DNA from: Sequoia sempervirens
Taxonomy: Eukaryota; Streptophyta; Pinopsida; Cupressales; Cupressaceae
DNA: 64,000 nt
Assembly (NCBI GenBank): GCA_007258455.2
Contig: VDFB02047230.1
Span: 153,313,797 to 153,377,796, forward strand
Direction: 5' to 3'
Below, piece after piece: positions 35,398 to 44,149 of the stretch. The translations under genes were made by a program, and so were the position numbers. The number at the start of each line of letters is the position of its first letter. The stretch's first letter is position 1. The notes beneath the pieces were generated by a model. That model was not told the DNA's origin. It saw only the letters and a list, made by a program, of their open reading frames with translations, and searched no databases.

Positions 35398-36850
35398 ATG
35401 GATATAGCAATGGAAATCAACGATAAAGAGAAATTCATTAAGATAGGAAAATGCCTTGATGATGGAGAAAAAGAGGATACTGCAACTTTGCTTCATGAAT
35501 TTCCCAAACTTTTTGCTTGGACTTATCCCAATATGCTAGGAATTGACCCTAAGATTGTAACACACGACATAGTCCTTGCTGAAAATGCCAAGCCCGTTAG
35601 ATAGAAAATTCACAAAATGAACCCTAAAATAGCCTTGCTGGTTAAGGAAGAAATTGAAAAAATCCTTGAGGATGGTTTCATAAGACCTATAGATTATTCT
35701 CCTTGGATCTCACACATTGTTGTAGTCACAAAACCTGAAAATCGTATTAGGATGTGTACGAATTTTTATGGTTTGAACAAAGCATCTTTAAAAGATGACT
35801 TTCCCCCACCTAATATTGACATGATAGTAGACTCGACTATGAGACATGCTTTGTTTTCATTCATGGACGGATTTTCTAAATACAATCAAATCTTCATCAA
35901 CCCTCAAGATCAACACAAAACAACATTCACAACTGTTTGGGGAACATTTTATTGGGTTATGATGCCTTTTGGATTGAAGAACATAGGCACAACATATCAA
36001 CAAGCTATGACAATGATATTCCATGATTACATACATAAGATTTGGAAGATTATGTTGATGATATTCTAGCTAAATCTTTAACAAAGAAAGATAATGTGAA
36101 TGTTCTTCGGAAGATCTTTGAGAAAATTTGAAAATAAAACATGAGATTGAATCCAAAAAAGTGTCTTTGGTGTAGATAGTGGAATTTTTTTAGGTTTTAT
36201 CGTATCTCATAGAGGCATTTAGGTGGACACAAAGAAAATTGATGTTATCATTAACATGCCACTTCCTAGAAATATCTCTCAACTACATACCTTACAAGGA
36301 AGAATTCAAGCCATTCGATGATTTGTAGCATCCTTAGTAGATCAAATGTTACCATTTACATATATTATCAAGAAAGGCATACACTTTGATTGGAACAAGG
36401 ATTTTAAACATTCTTTTGAGAGTTTGAAAGACTATCTTGTCACTCCACCCGTTTTACAATCTACTATGCAAAACAAACCATTCATCCTTTATACATCTGC
36501 ATTAGCCTGGATGCTCTTGCAACATTGTTGGATCAACAAGATGAAAAGGGTAAAGAACATCCTATTTATTACACTAGTCAAAGTTTGATTGATTATGACA
36601 AACGATACACAACAATAGAAAAACAATGTTTGGCCCTTGTATTCGCTACTAGTAAGTTGCAACACTACTAATTGAATGCTGAAATACAAGTAATGACAAA
36701 GTTTGACCCTTTAAAACACCTTTTCACTAAAATAGATTTATTCAAATGCTTAGCGAAGTTGGTAATGTTGTTGACTGAGTTTGACCTAAAATTTGTTTCA
36801 CAAGAAACAATTAAGGGTTAAGCCTTGACTGACTAGTTGGATGATGCTCC
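35398..36850 (+). pseudogene. pol: Element B copy 1 reverse transcriptase and RNase H
   Basis: 35398-35604 ends in a TAG in KPVR-stop. The same frame resumes at 35617: GFIRPIDYSPWISHIVVVTK, LFSFMDGFSKYNQIF and MMPFGLKNIGTTYQQAM. One T is missing near 36041 compared with copy 2, which shifts the frame just before the YVDD active site (36051-36062). RNase H text (PFILYTSAL, then IYYTSQSLIDYDKRYTTIEK) follows in broken frames to about 36850. Confidence 0.88.
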
Positions 36851-36859
36851 TTCTCCTTT

Positions 36860-37326
36860 ATCATTACCTGGTAATGATTCTTTCCCTGATGATAATGTGT
36901 TAACAATCGAAGAAAATACATAGGAATTGTATTTTGACGGATCTAAGTGTAGAATTGGCTTCGATGTAGAGGGTTATAATAAAACCACCCGCAAAAGAGC
37001 CTATTCCCTTATCATATCAGTTAAATTTCCTATGTACAAACAACACTGCTGAGTATGAGGCGTTACTCGTTGGACTGTGTGTTGCTCTAGTTATGGGTAC
37101 TAGAGGCATTAAGATATTTGGTGATTCACAATTAGTCCTCAAATAAATAAATGGAACATATCAAACAAAACATGAAAAATTATCAAAATACAAGGATCTC
37201 ACATGAAATTGTTAGAGAAGTTTGAATCCCTCACCATTGATAACATCCCTCAAACAGATAATCATCATGCAGATGTAATGGAAAGTGATGCTTCTCTTAT
37301 TTCCCCTCAAGATCCTTCAAAAGACT
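36860..37326 (+). pseudogene. Element B copy 1 second RNase H (cut by copia element)
   Basis: Broken frames give LYFDGSKCRIG and a linker ending DNIPQTDNHHADVM and SLISPQDPSKD. The copia element enters after AGACT (37322-37326). Coding resumes at 42347 and beyond. Confidence 0.75.
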
Positions 37327-37804
37327 TGTAAGAATTGGCTATGAAGGTAGCCACCCAAGATCTAGAGGCCTAATAGAAATCACAAAGGAGAGAGATAGAA
37401 TATGACAAGAATAAACTGTATTCCTATCAATGATATAAGATAATGATGGTACAATACAATGCATAGGAGACCCCTTGGATATATAGCCAAGGTGAGAACA
37501 TAGGAGGGCATAAGATTATGACAAGTGTCGTAATATTATGACATGTGACAACAATGAAAAGTTATCACTCCATCTAAAGTGGAAAAGGATAATGTGATAA
37601 TCTCCACAAAAGGTGGATCTCCCACAAAAGGTGGAGAGATAATCACATGATGTGTCCACAAAAGGTGGAAGTGATGAGGTATGAGATGTCAAGTCCACAA
37701 AAGGTGGAAAATCTCCAACAACCTCCTATGTGGTCCCTAATTAAACTTAACTAAGGTGTAATCATGACCTAGGACAAGGTACAAGAAATTTAATTACACC
37801 AACA
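37327..37804 (-). repeat. Copia element 3' LTR
   Basis: 478 bp, TGTAAGAATTGG... to ...ACACCAACA on the plus strand. It contains four copies of CCACAAAAGGTGG (37604, 37622, 37656, 37695), each with CCAC/GTGG arms. A TATATA at 37480-37485 could be the promoter on the minus strand. Confidence 0.95.
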
Positions 37805-38887
37805 CCCCCCCTTAAGTGCAACTTAGGGAGAATGTACACAAATGCAAACAATGCAAGATGGGTCCTAGCTACTAGGCCATGTTAGGTACCCATGTACAAA
37901 TGCAATGAAATCTCTCACAAGTGGAGTAAAGATAGAAAAACCCAGTGGGAAAAAACTACCCCCCAAAAGAGAGATGAGATACAAAAGTCTATGAACATAG
38001 CATGAGAAGGAAAAAACCCCATGTAAGGAAAAAGTCCCCCCCATACAAGAGAAGAAGAGAGACAAGATAGCACCCCCTCAATGTACAATGATCACCCATG
38101 GAAGATGCTCAAGAAGGAATGAAGAAGCTGCTCCAAAACTATCGAACAACGTTCCTCCCCTTGGGAAGAAACAATACCAAAGGTGTATGAATGAAGTCTC
38201 CCCAATCCACAAGTGAAGAAGAACCCTCAAAATGTAAGAAGTATCTGAAATATGCTCAAGTGTCCTTGTGTCGATGCCGAAAGATGCCTTTCCCAAACTA
38301 TGTGAAGCTGCAATGTAGTCACCTCCTGAAAACTGTGAGAACCCCTTTACAACAACACTCTCATCTACTGAAAAAGACAACTCAAGATCTAGCAAGGATG
38401 TAGGTAGAACATACTCCAAAGACGATGTCTCCTCAAGAGAGAAAGTGGCCTCCTCCAACTATTGTAAAGATGCATCCACAATCACATCAACCTCGAAAGA
38501 CTGATCATGTAGAGGAGGGTCAGAGTGTTCCCTCACAACAATTGAAGAAGAATCACCTTCATCAAAGAGAAGATGCAAGTAATCAAGTGTGTCTCCCAAG
38601 TATGCAATGTAGGACTCCATAAACAAACTGCTAATGTCTGTCAAGTAGTCATCCCATGAAGCTGCTGCTGGAAGACAAGGTATGCACTGTTATACTGAAT
38701 CACAAGGTACTGAAACTGTTGAAACACAAGTGTCATCAGGTACATTAGTAAATGTAGAAGATGGAATATCAAGAATAGGTTCAAGAACCTCAGGACTAGT
38801 GAGCACTCCAAGATTCAAGTAACCATACTCAATCTCATCAAGTGTGTCCACACTAGGGTGAACCGAATCATCAATAGGAGCAAAATA
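37805..38887 (-). other. Copia element 3' internal region, no recognised domain
   Basis: The polypurine tract is seven G on the minus strand (37805-37811). Minus-strand open frames at 37865-38065, 38078-38458 and 38459-38644 are Ser/Leu-rich and have no domain that I recognise; they may be the decayed end of a longer ancestral polyprotein. The position where integrase and RT belong is occupied by this 1.1-kb stretch. Confidence 0.55.
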
Positions 38888-40273
38888 TTAGAAGGTGTAG
38901 AACCGAGAATGATCATCAACCTCCCCAACTGCAACAAGAGCCTTGCTATGCAAATCCCAAACAATGACAGAATCTGGTGTGAACTCTACACTCTTGCCTG
39001 TACCACTATGTGTAATCTGATAGATGGAAAGGATGTTCCTTGACAAAGTAGGCACACATAGAACATCATTAAATGCTCCACCTTCAACGTCAATAGAACC
39101 CTTCCCACAAACTTCCAAAGAAGTGTTGTTGGCCATCAAAATGGGTGGTGAGGAACAAGAATCAAATGAAGAGAACATATCCTTGGACGAAGTCATATGA
39201 TGTGAAGCTCCTGAATCAAGGATCCACTGATCTGAATTGGAATCTGCAACTACAAGAAATGCTTGACCCTTATGTTTCTCATATTGAGATGAAGAAGAAG
39301 GAGATGAGCTTGATGTTGTTGCCATGAGAGTTGTTCCTTTTCCCTTAGAAGAAGTGGAAGGAGATGAGTCCTCTTGATATGCAGTTGGCAAGTTGATGTT
39401 GTTCTTCTTAAGTATGTGTTTCAACTCATCAATTTGCTTAACATGACAACGATGCTCATCTTGGCCAATCCTTTTGCAATATGCACATGTTGGTTGATCC
39501 CTCTTGCTTGAATTGTTGTACTTCTTTGAAGAAGATGAAGTTGAGCTTTTTTGTGGAGGAGTGGATTGTTTGTTCTCTCCTTGTGGCTTTGGCGAAGATT
39601 GCTTTTGGTCCTTTCCTTTGCTTTGCTTATTGTTTCCATGATTGACCACCAATGCTCTTGAAGTTGAAGACTTGAGAATTCCCATTTTCATCAACTTATT
39701 TTGCTCAAGAATCAAAAGATCTGTGAGAGCCTCAAAAGATGGTGTTGTGAAGTTACTTATTGTCAATCTTTGAGTTTGAAAACTTGAAACAAAGGCTGCA
39801 TACTCAACTGGAAGTTTATCCAACAAGTTGAAGACCAATTGATCATCCTCTTTTTCAATACCACAATCTTTTAGTTGTGCTCTTAATTCATTTGCCTTAG
39901 TGACATAATCCTGAATTGTATCAAAAAAATTGGGATCAAGGCTTAAGAGATCATGTTCAAGTTTGTATCCCTTAACCTTATCAACCTTTCCATACAAACT
40001 AGCAAGCTTATCCCAAGCTTCCTTAGCTGTAGTACATTTATCAACATGAAAAATGAGATCATCTGAGATGAACTTTCTAAGTGTACCCAATGCCATAGAA
40101 GTTTTAGTGAGCCAATCCATATATGTTGTTGGATCTTCCTTAGGATCTGAAGGTGCAGTTATGGTTCCATCAATGTAGTGAATTAATCCTTTTTCCATTA
40201 GTTTACTCCATGCACATACTTTCCATGTACCATAATTATGTGCAGTTAAGAGTGGAACTTTAGATGAACCCAT
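38888..40273 (-). CDS. gag: Copia Gag with zinc knuckle and start of protease
   Basis: ATG at 40273 (MGSSKVPLLTAHNYGTWKV) gives 461 codons without a break, the longest intact frame of the window. The Gag core is of UBN2/retrotran-gag type: AHNYGTWKVCAWSKLMEKG, TAKEAWDKLASLYG, VFNLLDKLPVEYAAFVSSF. A Lys/Ser/Gln-rich part precedes the zinc knuckle CAYCKRIGQDEHRC (about 39440-39490). Standard spacing is CX2CX4HX4C, but Gln stands where His belongs. Protease motif ILDSGASHHMT follows, then VCVPTLSRNILSIYQ, and the frame stops before the GAG-pre-integrase domain. The upstream 24 codons to 40345 lack support. It may make particles for its own RNA. Confidence 0.9.
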   Translation of the reverse strand: MGSSKVPLLTAHNYGTWKVCAWSKLMEKGLIHYIDGTITAPSDPKEDPTTYMDWLTKTSMALGTLRKFISDDLIFHVDKCTTAKEAWDKLASLYGKVDKVKGYKLEHDLLSLDPNFFDTIQDYVTKANELRAQLKDCGIEKEDDQLVFNLLDKLPVEYAAFVSSFQTQRLTISNFTTPSFEALTDLLILEQNKLMKMGILKSSTSRALVVNHGNNKQSKGKDQKQSSPKPQGENKQSTPPQKSSTSSSSKKYNNSSKRDQPTCAYCKRIGQDEHRCHVKQIDELKHILKKNNINLPTAYQEDSSPSTSSKGKGTTLMATTSSSSPSSSSQYEKHKGQAFLVVADSNSDQWILDSGASHHMTSSKDMFSSFDSCSSPPILMANNTSLEVCGKGSIDVEGGAFNDVLCVPTLSRNILSIYQITHSGTGKSVEFTPDSVIVWDLHSKALVAVGEVDDHSRFYTF

Positions 40274-41856
40274 GATGGAATGAAAGAGCACAAGAGAGAA
40301 AATATGAACAATCACAAAAGAGACACCCCCCCCAAATTCACTCAATCAAAGTACCCCCCCACAAATAGATGATGTTGGCACTTTATAATGTAGTGCGTGT
40401 ACAATAGGCCACTTGCAACTTGGCTAAGTGGGCTTATGATTTCTGATTTACAACTTTCCAATAAAGAGGCAGATAATAGACTAGAACAAATAAGCAAAGA
40501 CCTAAATTTAGATCTATGCAATACAAGTGCCAAAAAAGGCCAAAAAAGACCATATGCTGAAAGTACAAAATCCACTCAAGATCACTTCAAAATGATTGCA
40601 GATTCAAGAAGTAGACCAAAAATCATGCACTTTAAAAAAAAACAGCACCTGAAAAGGAGTTCACATGAGCCTGAACGAAGCCTCTGAAGTTGCAGAAATG
40701 GTGACAGGACAGGTACAGTCATGAGAAACTAAAAATTCTGGAAAATTTGTGCACCAAAATTAGAAACCAAGTACACCACTATGAAGTACATGAAAAATTA
40801 GCCCAAATTGAAAAAAAATTGCTCAAAAAGGAGCAAAAATGAGCGAGATATGAAGCTCTAAAGTTGGACTACAAAATCAAAAACTTCATTGGTGAGGGGG
40901 GCAAATTTTTCCAAAAATGATGATGTCATCACTGACGCAGTGCTGACGTCAGTAGTCTACGAGGTTAAATTTGACGGCCTACGGCCCGTCAAAAAAACAT
41001 ATTCTCCCTGCGTGGAATATTCGCTAAACTTGGGCTTAAATTTGACGTTTGGATGGCTGTCACGGAAGCCGTCGAAAGTGCCAGAAAACATTCACCGAAA
41101 TTTTCTATCGCAGACCAAAATTTTGACGGACCTGTCGGAGAAATTGAAAACTCCTGCCAGTGTTGAATGCCCGGTCAATGGGAGCCGCCGGAGATTGGGG
41201 GTGGGGCCGCGGGGGCCGCGGTAGCCAGTGGCCTCCTGCCATGTGGCGCCGCGGTCTGTTGTGGCTGTACAGTCCTACGGACTGTACAATACAGTCCGTA
41301 GACTGTATTTTTATTTATTTATTTTTGTAAATTTTTGATTTTTAATTTTTTTTAATTTTTATTTATTTTTATTTTTATTTTTTGATTTATATAAAAAAAC
41401 AATACAATGATTTTTTATTTTATTTTTGATTTAAAAATCGAGAAAATACAAATATAGATTTTGATTTATGAAAAATAAGAAAACCCCAACACAAATTTTC
41501 AAAGGGGTTTGAAATTTTTCTAAAAAATTTTTCAAAATATTCTAACGAATTATGTTTTTGCAAAAATATCAAAAACTGGAATTTTTCTCAAAAAGTATTT
41601 TTCCAAAACTATAGAAAAATTCAGAAAATTGAGAAAAATACCCAAATTGGAAATTTTTTCAGATCTGGAGCTCCCGATGTCCGATTTGGATGAAACGAAA
41701 GGCAATCTCAACTGGAAATAGCCTCCTGAACGCAATGGTGGACTTAGATTTGGTGTAGGATGCTCCAAAATGCTGCAGCAACATAGATCTGAAAATAGAC
41801 CACTCTTCAAATGCACCAAGATCTCTCCAAAATGGCAATCCAAAGACGCTCCAATC
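40274..41856 (-). other. Copia element 5' leader
   Basis: About 1.6 kb between primer site and gag. It includes a GC-rich patch (40960-41290) with an inverted ACAGTCC.TACGGACTGTA motif near 41270-41310, then a long T/A-rich run (41310-41420). The open frames on the plus strand (for example 40889-41224) have no domain and lie antisense to the element, so I do not count them as genes. Confidence 0.6.
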
Positions 41857-41868
41857 GCTCTGATACCA
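41857..41868 (-). other. Copia element primer binding site (tRNA-iMet)
   Basis: On the minus strand TGGTATCAGAGC directly follows the LTR and matches the plant initiator tRNA-Met 3' end over 12 bases. Confidence 0.92.
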
Positions 41869-42346
41869 TGTAAGAATTGGCTATGAAGGTAGCCACCCAA
41901 GATCTAGAGGCCTAATAGAAAGCACAAAGGAGAGAGATAGAATATGACAAGAATAAACTGTATTCCTATTAATGATATAAGATAATGATGGTACAATACA
42001 ATGCATAGGAGACCCCTTGGATATATAGCCAAGGTGAGAACAAAGGAGGGCATAAGATTATGGCAAGTGTCATAATCTTATGACATGTGACAACAATGAA
42101 AAGTTATCACTCCATCTAAAGTGGAAAAGGATAATGTGATAATCTCCACAAAAGGTGGATCTCCCACAAAAGGTGGAGAGATAATCACATGATGTGTCCA
42201 CAAAAGGTGGAAGTGATGAGGTATGAGATGTCAAGTCCACTAAAGGTGGAAAATATCCAACAACCTCCTATGTGGTCCCTAAGTAAACTTAACTAAGGTG
42301 TAATCATGACCTAGGACAAGGTACAAGACATTTAATTACACCAACA
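41869..42346 (-). repeat. Copia element 5' LTR
   Basis: 478 bp, almost identical to the other LTR. It has the same four CCACAAAAGGTGG motifs (42146, 42164, 42198, 42237; the last has T for the fifth base). Confidence 0.95.
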
Positions 42347-43700
42347 AGACTTCACCTTCATTGTCTATACAATTATGAAACCATCAATTGAAGATAAAAT
42401 AGACAAAGTGTTAGCTACAACAATCAAAAACTCAGGTAAATGGTATGATACAATATTCAATTATTTGAAAGATGGTACCTTTCCTGAGCCAACAAATAAA
42501 AACACGCGCTCTCGTCTTTGAAAATTTGCATCTAGATAAATTATCCTGGCAGACATATTATATAAGGGGTCCTTTGATGGCCTTTTGCTTAGGTGTCTTA
42601 AACAATCCGAAATCCCTATAGCACTTGAACGAGCTCATGCAAGTGCTTGTGGGGGGAATTTTGGAGGAAGATCATTAGTTCAAAAGCTAATCTGTATAGG
42701 ATATTATTGGAAAAACATGGAATGAGATTGCTTTGAATACGTGAAGAAATTTCACAAGTGTCAAGAGCATCAAAACTTAATTCATGCTCCTGTCTCCGAG
42801 CTTCACAAAAAAATTCCTATTTGGCCATTCTTGGTATGGGGTTTGGATATTATTGGAAAAATATCTCTAACCTCATCCATAGGACATAAATTTATAATCA
42901 CGACAATAGATTGTTTCACAAAATGGGTAGAAGCTATTCCCTTGTGTTCAATAATCGTTGATGTAATATGTCATTTCATATTGGAACACATTATTGGTCA
43001 CTTTGGACTTCCTTCCACGTTAGTTTCAGACAATCGATCATCATTTAAGAATAATGATGTGAAGATGTTCTTGGAAAAATTTAAGATACAACATAGATTC
43101 TCAATGCCTTACTACCCACAATCTAATGGAAAAGCCTAATCAACTAACAAAAAACTTGAAAAAATTCTAAGAAAAATAGTGAACAAGCATAATAAAGACT
43201 AGCATACACAATTAACATACACATTATGGCCTTATCGTACTAGTATCAAAACTTCAATAGGAAACACACCTTACAACCTTGTTTATGTGGCCGAGGTAAT
43301 TATGTCCATGGAGTTAGAGATTCCCTCCATAAGAATCACTCTTCAAGGGATAATTGATGACAATACTTATAGGGAACAACAATTAAACCAACTTGAAATG
43401 CTCGATGAAAGGTGCATCAACGCCCTCAAACATCTTCAAGCTTTTCATAAGAAAATGCAACAAAGTTATAATGATCATGTCATCCCTCATTCATTCACCA
43501 AGGGTGATTTGGTGTTATATGAAAATTAGTGAAATGTCATTGCTAACCCAACAGAGAAAGGAAAGTTTAGCCCTAATTGGTTAGGGCCGTATGTAGTTCA
43601 AGAGAGCTATGGGTCTAGAGCATACCTGATATCTGAAATGAATGGTACACCTCTTCAAGAACCTATTAATGATGCGCATTTGTGTCAGTACTATGCCTAG
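42347..43700 (+). pseudogene. Element B copy 1 integrase, broken
   Basis: After the linker (TFIVYTIMKPSIEDKIDKV) the zinc-binding part reads HASACGGNFGG where copy 2 has HAGACGVHFGG, so one zinc-binding His is Asn here. The core has VWGLDIIGKI (first Asp), LVSDNRSSFKNND (second Asp) and SNGKA followed by TAA at 43137-43139, the codon that is the catalytic Glu (GAA) in copy 2. The C-terminal part includes VIMSMELEIPSIRITLQG, GDLVLYEN and FSPNWLGPYVV, ending at QYYA-stop near 43700. Confidence 0.85.
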
Positions 43701-44149
43701 CCTTTCCAAATAGTGTGAGTTTTTAAAGCAATGTTGTTAGAGAAAATGGATAGTATGCCATTGTCTCTTGCACTTGCTTTGTTCCTAAAAAATAGTTCTT
43801 TGTGTCTTGAATTGTGGGGTAGTGGGTCCAATGTAGTTTTGGATTCTTGCTTCAGGTATCATGCTATTCAAACCTTATGGTGTATGTTATGTTACATTAA
43901 ACCCTTATTGACATTTAATGTTCTATAATTAAATTAGAAGTGCATTTAATTTAGCATAACATACTGCATCATAAATTTGAGAAAAGTTAAGAAAATACAT
44001 GTTAGATCATGGAGATATTTATCAAATAGTCTAACAAAGATTATTTGATAAATCACGTTGCCATCTAACACATAAATATAAAATCCAAGCATGCTCATAT
44101 ATATATCAAAAGTTTTAAATACATCTCATCAATAGTACAACGTCACTAT
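43701..44149 (+). other. Element B copy 1 post-pol region
   Basis: AT-rich sequence repeated at 53508-53950 in copy 2. The short frame at 43731-43928 is present only in broken form in copy 2 and is not supported as a gene. Confidence 0.6.

Larger units (their letters stand above)
37327..42346 (-). mobile_element. Copia-type LTR element carrying gag but no pol
   Basis: LTRs of exactly 478 bp (37327-37804, 41869-42346) with perfect AGACT target copies (37322-37326, 42347-42351). On the minus strand: LTR, initiator tRNA-Met primer site, 1.6-kb leader, gag plus protease start (40273-38888), 1.1 kb without a domain, a seven-G polypurine tract, LTR. No integrase, RT or RNase H is present, so pol must come from another element. 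The near-identical LTRs and open gag make it one of the youngest insertions here. Confidence 0.95.

Noticed and set aside
38078..38644. Two minus-strand frames after the copia Gag
   Set aside because: They could be the end of an ancestral polyprotein, but no RT, RNase H or integrase motif is visible, so I did not call a gene.
40889..41224. A 111-codon plus-strand frame in the copia leader
   Set aside because: Antisense to the element, GC-rich patch, no domain and no ATG context of note.
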